Shown here piece by piece: positions 34,843 to 43,937 of a DNA stretch of 64,000 nucleotides (its first letter is position 1; each line of letters opens with the position of its first letter). A program made the translations under genes and the position numbers. Below the pieces are notes generated by a model. The model was not told the origin of the DNA and made no database searches. It saw only the letters and a list, made by a program, of their open reading frames with translations. Source of the stretch: Acidobacteriota bacterium (GTDB lineage: Bacteria > Acidobacteriota > Blastocatellia > Pyrinomonadales > Pyrinomonadaceae); the NCBI GenBank assembly GCA_018269005.1, contig JAFDVK010000038.1, positions 62,001 to 126,000 on the forward strand, given 5' to 3'.

Positions 34843-36255
34843 TTACTTTTTTTCGCGTGCCAATTTCTCTACCGCCGGCAGCCTCAGCGTGACCTGGTCG
34901 ATCTGGAGCTTGTGCTTAGCCGGATCGGCATTTCTTAAGAATAATTGATAGTTTGCCACGGCGTTGCGGTAATCGCCAAGATGATCTTGAGTTATGGCGA
35001 CAAAATAATATGCAACGGGCAGACCTTGTTTGTGGTCGACCAGCCATTGATACTGCTCGCGTGCCGGTGCGTAGGCCTTCAATTCAAAATAGGCAAGGGC
35101 CAGATTCGTCCTAATCGTCGCATTGTCCGGAGCAAATTCGACCAGCTTCTTTGCGAGGACGACTGCTTGCGGGTACTGCTTTGCTTGGATCAATGCCCCC
35201 GAATAGCCGATAGCGTGCGCAATGTTTTCGGGATCTGCTTCGCTTGCCCGCCGGCAGTATTCGAGAGCCTTTTCCGGAGCGGAGATCCTGTTAATGACAC
35301 AAAGACGTCCGAGGATCGCGGCGTTCTTCGGATCGTCCTTCAGGCGGCGTTCGAGGTCCGGAGCATCTTCGGACGAGGCAAGGCGAAGGGAATCGAGCAG
35401 TTTCTGAGCTTCGGATGTCTTTACGGCCGCCAGCGTCTTGACCGCTTCCTCAGGCTTGCCTTGGGCCGACAGTACGCGTGCCTTGAACAACACTAACGCA
35501 GGATCGGAAGCGGCATCCGCCTCGACACGCCGAAGGATCTCGCCAGCTGCGTTGACGTCGCCGGAACGCAGCTCGGATTCACCAAGAAGTATCAATGCTC
35601 CTCGATCATTAGGGGCTATCGACAACGCCCGCTTGAGACTCTCCTTTGCGGCGGCGGCATCGTTCAATGAACGTTCGATCATGCTTCGAATGACCCAAAG
35701 CGATGCCGGGATGTTCGCCTTCCCGTCGGAGAGTTCGCGAAGTTTCGCAAGCAGAGGCCTTGTTGTCTCTGCTGACGCACCGGACGTGACGCGAAGGTCG
35801 GCGAGAGCGACCCACGCAGGAATATTGTCTGCATCGAGTTTGATAGCCCTATTCAACAGTTCTTCGGCTTCGGCTTCGATCGCCTGAGCATCGCTCCCAC
35901 CGGCAGACGCAGATTTGTATTTTCTTACAAGCAGATCGCCAAGTGCCGTGAGTGGAAGCGACCAATCCGGCCTTGAATTTACGGCACTTCTGAACGCATC
36001 TTCAGCTTCGTGCGGCTTCTTTAGGGAAAGGTACGCTGAACCGATCTGATACTCAGCCTCAGGAAGGCCGGGCGCTTCTTCGAGGACCTTCTTGTAAAGC
36101 TCGATCGCCTTCTCGTATTCGCCTTTTTCATGGACGTCCTGCGCGGCACGGAACATTCCGGCAATGTCCGGTCCATCGCCTGTTTGAGCGTTGAGAGCGG
36201 AACCTGAAACCGCAATCATCAGAAGAAAAATGCCGAGCCTGGCTTTCATAGTCAT
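34843..36255 (-). CDS. Secreted TPR-repeat protein
   Basis: The 470-residue product has a signal peptide (ARLGIFLLMIAVSGSALNAQ) and about ten tetratricopeptide-type helix pairs, for example GEYEKAIELYKKVLEEAPGL, PHEAEDAFRSAVNSRPDWS and ALEYCRRASEADPENIAHA. TPR arrays bind other proteins; the periplasmic partners may be the two small secreted proteins that follow. It diverges from larE. Confidence 0.85.
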   Translation of the reverse strand: MTMKARLGIFLLMIAVSGSALNAQTGDGPDIAGMFRAAQDVHEKGEYEKAIELYKKVLEEAPGLPEAEYQIGSAYLSLKKPHEAEDAFRSAVNSRPDWSLPLTALGDLLVRKYKSASAGGSDAQAIEAEAEELLNRAIKLDADNIPAWVALADLRVTSGASAETTRPLLAKLRELSDGKANIPASLWVIRSMIERSLNDAAAAKESLKRALSIAPNDRGALILLGESELRSGDVNAAGEILRRVEADAASDPALVLFKARVLSAQGKPEEAVKTLAAVKTSEAQKLLDSLRLASSEDAPDLERRLKDDPKNAAILGRLCVINRISAPEKALEYCRRASEADPENIAHAIGYSGALIQAKQYPQAVVLAKKLVEFAPDNATIRTNLALAYFELKAYAPAREQYQWLVDHKQGLPVAYYFVAITQDHLGDYRNAVANYQLFLRNADPAKHKLQIDQVTLRLPAVEKLAREKK

Positions 36256-36389
36256 GGATCGAGAAAATTATATCACTTGCGAATCCAAAAGATGGGACTT
36301 AACATTTCTGATATTCGCTAGAGGTGTTTGCCACTTCTTCCGCCCTAAGTTAATATTCTAGTTCGATTTGAGCGGAGCTTTGTTCCCCA

Positions 36390-37247
36390 ATGATCGCGTT
36401 ACCGGAAATCGTCGCCACGGCCGCCGCCCAATGCACAACGGCGGAGAAAGAACGCAGTCTGCGTTCTCTGATGCGCAAACTTCAACGAGTGTTGGTCGCA
36501 TACTCTGGAGGTGTCGATAGTTCCTACCTTGCGAAGATCGCTACAGAAGAGCTTGGGACCGATTCGATCTGTGCCATCGGCCTATCTCCAAGCGTTTCAG
36601 AATTTCAAAGAGACAACGCAGTTCGAGTCGCGAGAGCGAATGGCTTCAACATCGTGATGCTCGACACCAACGAACTTGCCGACCCGGAATACCTGGCGAA
36701 CAAGGGCGACCGCTGCTACTTCTGCAAGACCGAACTCTACTCAAAGCTTACAAAAGTTGCCGTGGAGCTGAATTGTGCCGTGCTTGACGGCACGAACGCT
36801 GATGACATCGGCGACCACCGACCCGGCAGGATCGCCGCTAAAGAGCAGAAGGTTCAGAGTCCGCTTGCGGAGATCGGGTTTACAAAGGCCGAGATCAGGG
36901 AGTTGAGCAGAAAGGCCGGCCTTACAACCTGGGACCAACCGGCGAGCCCTTGCCTTTCGTCGAGGATCGCCGTTGGAGTTCCGGTCACTCTTAAAAGACT
37001 GTCGCGAATCGAGCGAGCCGAAGACTTTCTGCGGAATATGGGATTTCGCGAATTTCGTGTTCGCGTTCACGGTGAACTCGCAAGGATCGAGGTCGCCCCG
37101 AGTGAACTTTCTAACGCGCATGATCTGGCGGTTTCGGCCAAGATCGCGCATAAGTTGAAGGAATTAGGATTTAAGTTTGTGACGCTCGACCTCGAAGGCT
37201 TTCGCTCGGGGTCCTTGAACGTCACGAGTGATATAGTAAAGAACTGA
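36390..37247 (+). CDS. larE: LarE-type ATP-dependent sulfur insertase
   Basis: The 285-residue product has the PP-loop [11 protein letters not shown] (residues 39-49) that adenylates its substrate, and LarE-type blocks [10 protein letters not shown] and [10 protein letters not shown]. Cysteines 109, 112 and 188 form the three-cysteine arrangement known from LarE proteins that hold a [4Fe-4S] cluster; C188 aligns with the sacrificial cysteine of the Lactobacillus type. LarE makes the nickel-pincer cofactor from pyridinium bisthiocarboxylate precursors. No larB, larC or lactate racemase gene is in the window, so partners must be elsewhere. The ATG at 36390 is 23 bases upstream in frame of no better start. 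gdhA follows after 23 bases. Confidence 0.88.
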   Translation: MIALPEIVATAAAQCTTAEKERSLRSLMRKLQRVLVAYSGGVDSSYLAKIATEELGTDSICAIGLSPSVSEFQRDNAVRVARANGFNIVMLDTNELADPEYLANKGDRCYFCKTELYSKLTKVAVELNCAVLDGTNADDIGDHRPGRIAAKEQKVQSPLAEIGFTKAEIRELSRKAGLTTWDQPASPCLSSRIAVGVPVTLKRLSRIERAEDFLRNMGFREFRVRVHGELARIEVAPSELSNAHDLAVSAKIAHKLKELGFKFVTLDLEGFRSGSLNVTSDIVKN

Positions 37248-37270
37248 ATAATCTGGAGAATCATATAAAA

Positions 37271-38560
37271 ATGGCAAATCCGATGGCCGACGATATGCGG
37301 CGTTTTAAGGGCAGCGACGAAAAGAACCCGTTCGAAGCGATGAGTGAGCGTTTTGACCGAGCGGCAAAACTTCTCGGGCTGGAAGACGATCTATACGCAG
37401 TGATGCGAGTGCCCAGTCGAGAGATAAAGGTCTATGTTCCCGTCCGAATGGACGACGGACACATTCAAGTGTTCGAAGGGTTTCGTGTGCAGCACAACTT
37501 TGCCCGCGGCCCAGCAAAAGGCGGCATCCGCTATGCACCGGACGTCAACATCGACGAGGTCAAGGCTCTTTCCGCCTGGATGACGTGGAAATGTGCGGTC
37601 GTAAACGTTCCTTTTGGCGGCGGAAAGGGCGGCATCGTGTGCGACCCGCGTCAAATGTCGATCGGGGAGCTCGAACGCCTGACGCGTCGATACACCGCTG
37701 AGTTGATCGACTTCATTGGTCCCGACAAAGACGTGCCAGCTCCGGATATGAATACCAACGAGCAGACGATGGCGTGGATCATGGATACATATTCAATGCA
37801 TGCCCGTCACACGGTGACCGCGGTCGTTACGGGCAAGCCCGTTGCTCTTGGAGGAAGTCTTGGCCGTCGCGAGGCGACGGGCCGCGGGCTTCTGATCTCG
37901 ATCGGGGAAGCTGTAAGGCGCCTCAACCTTACGCCCGACAAGACGTCTATCGTTGTACAGGGATCCGGAAATGTAGGCGGCCTTGGTGCACGGTTGATGT
38001 ACGAAGCAGGATATAAGGTCGTTGGTATTTCGGAGGTCGGCGGCGGGATATACAATCCGAAAGGCCTGAAGATCCCGCACGTTCTCGAATATCTTGAAAA
38101 GAATCGCTCTTTTGAAGGTTATCCGGATGTCGAATACGTTGACAACAAGGAACTGCTTGAGCTCGAATGCGACGTTCTTGCCCCGTGCGCGACCGAGAAT
38201 CAGATCACCTCGGAGAACGCGGATCGGATACGGTGCCGCATCCTCGCAGAAGGAGCGAACGGCCCGACAACGCCAAAGGCCGATAAGATACTGCACGAGA
38301 AGGGCATCTTTGTCGTTCCTGATATTCTTGCGAACGCGGGGGGCGTAACCGTATCGTATTTTGAATGGGTTCAGGACCGAATGGGCTATTTTTGGTCGGA
38401 AGAAGAGGTAAATAACCGCTTGGCGGAGAAAATGGTCGCAAGCTTTAACGAACTCGTGCATTACGCTGAGAAGCATAACGTCGATTCTCGAACCGCGGCC
38501 TATATGCTTGCGATTGATCGCGTGGCGTATGACACAAGGATGCGGGGCATCTATGCATAG
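37271..38560 (+). CDS. gdhA: Glu/Leu/Phe/Val-family glutamate dehydrogenase
   Basis: The 429-residue product converts glutamate to 2-oxoglutarate and ammonia. It has KGGIRYAP, the catalytic-lysine region [20 protein letters not shown] (K107, K119) and the nucleotide fold [14 protein letters not shown]. Length and pattern are those of the hexameric bacterial/archaeal enzyme. It is probably co-transcribed with larE. Confidence 0.95.
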   Translation: MANPMADDMRRFKGSDEKNPFEAMSERFDRAAKLLGLEDDLYAVMRVPSREIKVYVPVRMDDGHIQVFEGFRVQHNFARGPAKGGIRYAPDVNIDEVKALSAWMTWKCAVVNVPFGGGKGGIVCDPRQMSIGELERLTRRYTAELIDFIGPDKDVPAPDMNTNEQTMAWIMDTYSMHARHTVTAVVTGKPVALGGSLGRREATGRGLLISIGEAVRRLNLTPDKTSIVVQGSGNVGGLGARLMYEAGYKVVGISEVGGGIYNPKGLKIPHVLEYLEKNRSFEGYPDVEYVDNKELLELECDVLAPCATENQITSENADRIRCRILAEGANGPTTPKADKILHEKGIFVVPDILANAGGVTVSYFEWVQDRMGYFWSEEEVNNRLAEKMVASFNELVHYAEKHNVDSRTAAYMLAIDRVAYDTRMRGIYA

Positions 38561-38799
38561 GCCGGCGTTGCCGCAAGGTGTTAAAAACGCTTGATTTTAC
38601 GAGCAGGTTAGGTTAGTGTTTTATCGGGAGATAATTGTCTGGCGGTTGTTCCGTATGTTGACTTTGCGCTTTACTCCCGATTAAATTGCTAACATTGGCA
38701 TAAGCTTTTTCGACTAATTGTTGGACAGCTTGGACTTTGCCTACTTGGAAAGACCAATGCTCTGTGTAATAATGCAAGTTGATTTTTTGACACTTAACC

Positions 38800-38822
38800 G
38801 GCTGCCTGCAGCCAACTTTTTT
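38800..38822 (+). terminator. Hairpin with T-run just before the 38855 gene
   Basis: GGCTGC-CT-GCAGCC (38800-38813) is followed by AACTTTTTT. It is 33 bases before the ATG of the porin-like gene and about 240 bases after gdhA, so it could be a late gdhA terminator or an attenuator. A possible promoter, TTGACT with TTAAAT 17 bases later, starts near 38659. Confidence 0.45.
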
Positions 38823-38854
38823 GACTTTCAATTTTTTTTCGGCGGAGGAATGTG

Positions 38855-41263
38855 ATGAAACTCGCTAAAATGGCGTACTTGAGTACGCTCGTTATTTTGA
38901 CTCTCGTATTCGCGGTCGCGGCGCAGGATAAACACCAGCGTCCTGACAGCGATCCGAGGAACACTGCACCTACGGTCGGTACCGGTGGTGCTGTCGGCGG
39001 CCCGACCGGACTTTTCACGGTCTATGACGGGCAGAATCTCCGTAAGGGTGAATTCACCTTTTCGGCGGCCGTCAGCAACTATGACCGCGATCCGGGTGAT
39101 GTTGATATCACGGATGTGCCTGTGAGCTTCCAGGTCGGTTTGACCGACCGTATCGAGCTTTTCTTCTCGACGGATCTCTACAAGGGCATTAAAGTGAATT
39201 CGCCCCGGAACCTTTCCGGCTTTTATCTGCCGAACTCGCAAGTAGTGATCAACGGTCAGTGGACTCAGGCTCCGGCGATCGTAATGTCGCCCGGAACCAG
39301 CCCGTACGGTGCGGTTTACCGCCCGGCCGGTGCTCCGTTCGTTCAGTTCCCGTATTTTGGCGGCAATGCCGGAACTTATGGCCTTACCCCGCCGGCGTAC
39401 TCGGGTCCCGTCTTTGGTTTCCCGGCAGGTACGAACGCATTGCTCGGCAGTGGTGGTGCAAACCCCTTCCGCGGCATCGGCTCGGTCTATGGCAGCATTC
39501 TGCCGGGTCTTGTGCTCAGCACTGCAAATATCATTGGGCCAACGGGTGCACCTCAAGGCACGGTTCCTGCAGTGTTCACGCTTGCGCCGTCATATTTGCC
39601 TGAAGCACCTTTCCTTAACCGCACGTACGGTGAAAGTGCATTCAACCAGTTCACCTTCGGCGGCAAGTTCCGCTTCACCAGCGTTGATAACCCGATCGGT
39701 TTGGGCCTCGTCGCTTCTTACACCTGGTTTTCGGATCATGCGAATGACTTCGCAGGATTCAATCAGATGCAGCGTGGTGCAGGTCCGGGCGGCGGATGGG
39801 GAGACATCGCTGTTACGTTCGTTGCTGATGCTCGCGTAGCAAAATGGGCGAACCTCTCGGCCAACATCGGCTATAACTGGACGTCATCTGCGAAGGGTGA
39901 TTTCCCGGGCGGCACGTACACGCTTCTTGATCGGCCCGATGAAGTTCAGGCCGGTATCGGCGTGGATTTCCCGGTCAACAAGTGGTTCCAGCCGATCGTC
40001 GAATTCCGCGGCACGCGCTACATTGGCGGCCGCACCCCGAACGCATTCGAGAACCATCCGATGGACGGTATCGCCGGCGCCCGCGTATTCTTTACGCGTT
40101 GGGCAGGTATGAGCTTTGCTTATCGTTACAACTTCAACCAACAGGATGATGGCTGGTTCGATAAGGACAAGAACTTCAGTGCCAGCGTGACCAATCCGTG
40201 TGCGTTTGTTACGGGTGGAGCTTGCACGGCTCAGACCTATACGACCAATTGGAAAGGCGTGCCTCCGGGATTCCGTGAATCCGGCGACCCGCACGGCTAC
40301 ATCTTCCAGTTCTTTGTTGGACGCCGTAATGAGCGTGCGAAAGAGCTTGTCAATCAGCCCGCCAGCATCAACAGCGTAACCCTGAGCGACAACGTGATCA
40401 CCATCGGCTGCCAGCCCGGCTACAAGTCGGCATCCGGTTCGTGTGACGATAGCCGCTCGATCAGCGTTGCGACCAGCGCTTCGGATCCTGAGAATGATCC
40501 CCTTGTTTACAATTACACCGTTTCGGGCGGACGTATCGTCGGCTCCGGAGCGAATGTAACATGGGATCTCTCTGGTGTTGAGAAGGGAACCTATACGATC
40601 ACGACGGGTGTTGACGACGGCTGCGGAGTTTGCGGCAAGACCGATACCAAGACGATCGAGGTCAAGGAATGCGCAGATTGCGAGAAGCTCTGCGACTGCC
40701 CGAGCGTTTCGGTCAGCGGCCCTGCCGGTATCACGAGCCCTGGACAGCAGATGACCTTTACCGCAAATGTCAGCGGCGGTGCGAACGTGACCTATAACTG
40801 GACCGTTACCGCAGGTACGATATCGAGCGGCCAGGGTACGTCCAGCATCACGGTCGATACCACTAAGGAAATGGCGAATTCGTCGGTCACGGCTCAGGTT
40901 CAGATCGGCGGGCTCGATGCGAACTGCCATTGCCCGGATACGGCAAGTGAAACTGCCGGTATTACGGATCTGCCGCACTCGAACCTGGTTGACGAATTCG
41001 GTAAGCAGAAAGATGACGAGGTCAAGGCCCGCGTTGACAACTTCTATATCCAGTTGAACAACGATCCGACCGCGACCGGTTACATCATCAACTACGGTAC
41101 TGCTGCTCAAATGCGTCATCGCAGAGCACAGATCATGAAGGCGATCAACTTCCGCAAATACGACAAGAACCGTGTGGTCTTTGTTGACGGCGGCGACAAC
41201 GGACAAGGTGAATACACCAAGTTCTGGGTACGTCCTGCCGGTGCGGATGCACCGACTCCGTAA
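38855..41263 (+). CDS. Large outer-membrane-like protein with Ig-type domains and OmpA-like tail
   Basis: The ~802-residue product starts at ATG 38855, seven bases after GGCGGAGGAA; GTG 38852 is also possible. A signal peptide ends AVAAQ. Residues ~50-490 look like a beta-barrel (alternating strands: GEFTFSAAVSNYD, RIELFFSTDLY, GLGLVASYTWFSD, SANIGYNWTSS). Then come Ig/PKD-like domains (VTWDLSGVEKGTYTITTGVD; VTYNWTVTAGTISSGQG) with a cysteine-rich segment between them (CGVCGKTD, CADCEKLCDC). The last ~85 residues (DEVKARVDNFYIQLNNDPTA..., NRVVFVDGGDNGQGE) resemble the OmpA-like end seen in other Acidobacteriota. The molecular role is unknown. Confidence 0.75.
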   Translation: MKLAKMAYLSTLVILTLVFAVAAQDKHQRPDSDPRNTAPTVGTGGAVGGPTGLFTVYDGQNLRKGEFTFSAAVSNYDRDPGDVDITDVPVSFQVGLTDRIELFFSTDLYKGIKVNSPRNLSGFYLPNSQVVINGQWTQAPAIVMSPGTSPYGAVYRPAGAPFVQFPYFGGNAGTYGLTPPAYSGPVFGFPAGTNALLGSGGANPFRGIGSVYGSILPGLVLSTANIIGPTGAPQGTVPAVFTLAPSYLPEAPFLNRTYGESAFNQFTFGGKFRFTSVDNPIGLGLVASYTWFSDHANDFAGFNQMQRGAGPGGGWGDIAVTFVADARVAKWANLSANIGYNWTSSAKGDFPGGTYTLLDRPDEVQAGIGVDFPVNKWFQPIVEFRGTRYIGGRTPNAFENHPMDGIAGARVFFTRWAGMSFAYRYNFNQQDDGWFDKDKNFSASVTNPCAFVTGGACTAQTYTTNWKGVPPGFRESGDPHGYIFQFFVGRRNERAKELVNQPASINSVTLSDNVITIGCQPGYKSASGSCDDSRSISVATSASDPENDPLVYNYTVSGGRIVGSGANVTWDLSGVEKGTYTITTGVDDGCGVCGKTDTKTIEVKECADCEKLCDCPSVSVSGPAGITSPGQQMTFTANVSGGANVTYNWTVTAGTISSGQGTSSITVDTTKEMANSSVTAQVQIGGLDANCHCPDTASETAGITDLPHSNLVDEFGKQKDDEVKARVDNFYIQLNNDPTATGYIINYGTAAQMRHRRAQIMKAINFRKYDKNRVVFVDGGDNGQGEYTKFWVRPAGADAPTP

Positions 41264-41302
41264 CTTCTGACTTCAGCTTCACCTTTTCGGTGAACATTTC
41301 AA

Positions 41303-41339
41303 ACGGCCGCGGCTTACATCACAAGCCGCGGCCGTTTTT
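41303..41339 (+). terminator. Rho-independent terminator
   Basis: AACGGCCGCGGCTT pairs with AAGCCGCGGCCGTT around CACA-type loop bases and is followed by TTTTTC. It ends the 38855 transcription unit. Confidence 0.9.
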
Positions 41340-41369
41340 CAGATTTGCTGCTTAAGCGCTTAAAAATAT

Positions 41370-41398
41370 TTGCTCTCTTCCTTTGCGTTCGCTACAAT
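41370..41398 (+). promoter_or_regulatory. Possible promoter of the BNR-repeat gene
   Basis: TTGCTC (41370-41375) and TACAAT (41393-41398) are 17 bases apart, about 150 bases before the gene. The -10 box is good and the -35 box is weak. The rest of 41340-41551 shows no gene. Confidence 0.35.
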
Positions 41399-41551
41399 AG
41401 AGGTCTTGGCACGCGCCATACCCCGAATTGCTGCAAACGAAGCACGGTCCGCTAGCATCTAGTAATATGTCGGTTTGTCCGCAGATTGCGGCAAACATCT
41501 GAGCGAAACGGAGTTTATCAAGCTGGTTCTTACCCCCAAGTCTAATACCTT

Positions 41552-43822
41552 ATGTCAAAAGTGAGTGTGTTCCATCGCGGCGTTGTTCTTTTGATCATTT
41601 TCACCTTTCTTGGTGTTGTGCCGTCTTTCGCGGATATTGAGATCGTTCCCGACAACCCGGATAAAGCGGCATTTACGAAATGGACGGTCACCGGCCCGGA
41701 CGGCGGCGACGTCCGTGTTGTTGCGATAGATCCAAAAGACAAGGACCGCCTTTATATCAGCACGCTCGACGGCCAGATCTTCACATCAGGTGATGCAGGT
41801 AAGACGTGGCGGCTTCTCGCGAACCTAAATGAACCACAGCTTATCCTCGATGACCTATTCGTCGATTCTCGCGATTCAAAGATCATTTATGCTTCCGGCC
41901 ACAGACATAAGGCACCCGGAGGCTTTTTCCGTTCGATCGACGGCGGCGTTACCTGGAAAGAAGCAAAGGAACTCCATAAGAGTTCGGTGCACTCGCTTGC
42001 CCAATCACCGACCGACCCGTCGATACTGGTCGCCGGAACGACCGACGGTGCGTGGATGTCTCAGGATTCCGGCGCAAACTGGAAGAAGATCTCGTCTTCG
42101 ACAATGCCGGTGAATATCGATTCGCTTGCGATCGATCCGCGTGACCCAAAAACGATCTATGCGGGCACTTGGTGGCGAGCCTATAAGACTAACGATGCAG
42201 GGGCGAACTGGAAGCTGATCCGCGACGGTATGATCGATGATTCCGATGTTTTTGCGATCACGATCAATCCCCGAAATCCTGAGTACATAGTTGCATCAGC
42301 ATGCAGCGGCATCTACGAATCGCAGAATGGCGGCGAACGCTGGTCGAAGATCAACGGTATTCCGTCGCAGTCGCGCCGAACGCGAGACATCGTTCAGCAC
42401 CCGAGCCGTGAAGGTACGATCTATGCCGCGACGACCGAAGGTTTTTGGATGAGCGTCAACGGCGGCAAGTCATGGTCTCTGACCACGCAGCGAAATTTGG
42501 AGATCAATTCTATCGCTGTACATCCTGATGCCCCGGACCGCGTTTTTATCGCTACGAACAATTACGGCGTGATGGTCTCGAATGACGGCGGCCGGAACTT
42601 CACGCAGACCAACACGGACCTCACCACGCGTTTCACCTACGCCGTCGTCCCCGATCGCGAAAGGCCCAACCGCTTGTACGCTGCAACGCGAAACACGGCA
42701 ACAGGCGGCGGCTTCTTCTTTTACAGCGACAACGATGGTGCCACGTGGCGGCCGTCGGCAAGTATCGACGTAAACCGCACGGCTCCGTTCACCATCCTAC
42801 AGGATCGCGTGAACGGAAATGTGATGTATCTCGGTACCAACAATGGGGTGCTTCGCTCGATGGATCGCGGCGTGACATGGAATCCGCTGCCTTCCGGAAG
42901 GGTTGCGACCGTGGCAACACCTAAAGCGACGCGTGCCCGTGCGAAAACGAAGAGGCCGGTCAAGGCTGCGGTGCCGGTGCCCGTCGCGAAGGGCCCGGTC
43001 CTCATTCCGTCCCTTAAGAACAACGTCAAGGTTCTCGCGTTTACCGAGGATGGCAAGAATGGCCTTCTTGCCGGCACCGATTCCGGCCTCTACCGGTCCT
43101 ACGATCTGACAAAGGGCTGGGAAAAGCTCGATCTCGGAGCGGGCGTTAACCAGAACATCTTCGCGATACACGTTGCGCCTCAGCGTCCTGATACGATATG
43201 GGTCGGAACGGCGACGTCGGGCGTGATGGTCTCGCGTGATGACGGCAAAACGTTCGCAAATGCAGGCGGTGCTGTTCAGGGAGTCCCGGTCAGTGCGATC
43301 GAGACCGATCCCACGCGTCCTGATTATGTTTACGTGGGCACCACGCAAACATTCTATCTCAGCCGCGATAACGGCACTACGTGGAAACGCCGCGGCGGAC
43401 ACTTACCGCTCGGTAACTTTGCTTCGATCCTGATCGACCCGAAGGACCCGAACGAGATCATTATTGGAAGCGCGATCGAAACCGACGGCGGCATCTATAT
43501 TTCAAGAGACGCGGGCGAGCAGTGGAAGCGGATCGATACGAAGACGATGGAGCTGCCCAGCCGACGCGTTTGGTCGATGGCATTCGATCCGCACGATCCG
43601 AACCGTATTTATGCGGGCACACATTCTTCCGGTGTGTACAAGATCGAGTTAAAGGATCCTGATTCGGACTCCGCGGCTGTAGAACCGATGAAGACCGACC
43701 CTCCTGCCAAAGCCCAGCTGGCCACAGAGAAGCCGGTCGCGGCAAAGGAGCCAGTGGCTGTCCCAAGCCCTCGAAAGACGATCGTCGTGGGCGAGCGGCC
43801 GCGAATTCTGCCCGGGCAATAG
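41552..43822 (+). CDS. Secreted BNR/VPS10-like beta-propeller protein
   Basis: The 756-residue product has signal peptide 1-27 (VVLLIIFTFLGVVPSFAD). It is followed by repeated blades of the sialidase/BNR type: SxDGGxTW motifs such as TSGDAGKTWRLL, SIDGGVTWKEA, SQDSGANWKKI and SRDNGTTWKRR, alternating with DPKDPNxIYAG-type strands. A basic linker (KATRARAKTKRPVKA) separates two propeller-like halves. The C-terminus is Pro/Ala-rich. Such proteins are usually extracellular binding or glycosidase-like propellers; no sialidase catalytic set is evident. Confidence 0.85.
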   Translation: MSKVSVFHRGVVLLIIFTFLGVVPSFADIEIVPDNPDKAAFTKWTVTGPDGGDVRVVAIDPKDKDRLYISTLDGQIFTSGDAGKTWRLLANLNEPQLILDDLFVDSRDSKIIYASGHRHKAPGGFFRSIDGGVTWKEAKELHKSSVHSLAQSPTDPSILVAGTTDGAWMSQDSGANWKKISSSTMPVNIDSLAIDPRDPKTIYAGTWWRAYKTNDAGANWKLIRDGMIDDSDVFAITINPRNPEYIVASACSGIYESQNGGERWSKINGIPSQSRRTRDIVQHPSREGTIYAATTEGFWMSVNGGKSWSLTTQRNLEINSIAVHPDAPDRVFIATNNYGVMVSNDGGRNFTQTNTDLTTRFTYAVVPDRERPNRLYAATRNTATGGGFFFYSDNDGATWRPSASIDVNRTAPFTILQDRVNGNVMYLGTNNGVLRSMDRGVTWNPLPSGRVATVATPKATRARAKTKRPVKAAVPVPVAKGPVLIPSLKNNVKVLAFTEDGKNGLLAGTDSGLYRSYDLTKGWEKLDLGAGVNQNIFAIHVAPQRPDTIWVGTATSGVMVSRDDGKTFANAGGAVQGVPVSAIETDPTRPDYVYVGTTQTFYLSRDNGTTWKRRGGHLPLGNFASILIDPKDPNEIIIGSAIETDGGIYISRDAGEQWKRIDTKTMELPSRRVWSMAFDPHDPNRIYAGTHSSGVYKIELKDPDSDSAAVEPMKTDPPAKAQLATEKPVAAKEPVAVPSPRKTIVVGERPRILPGQ

Positions 43823-43937
43823 GGATATCTTCGATGTTTTGTAAGGTTCGTCGGTTTTTCGGAGCCGGCGGCCTTTTCCGCATTTTGAAGTCCTGAATCC
43901 AAGTCTCTATAATTTAGTTTCAAAGGGAGCTAATGGT

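Noticed and set aside
39884..41206. A 440-codon open frame antisense to the porin-like gene
   Set aside because: Shadow frame; the plus-strand frame has signal peptide and ribosome site.
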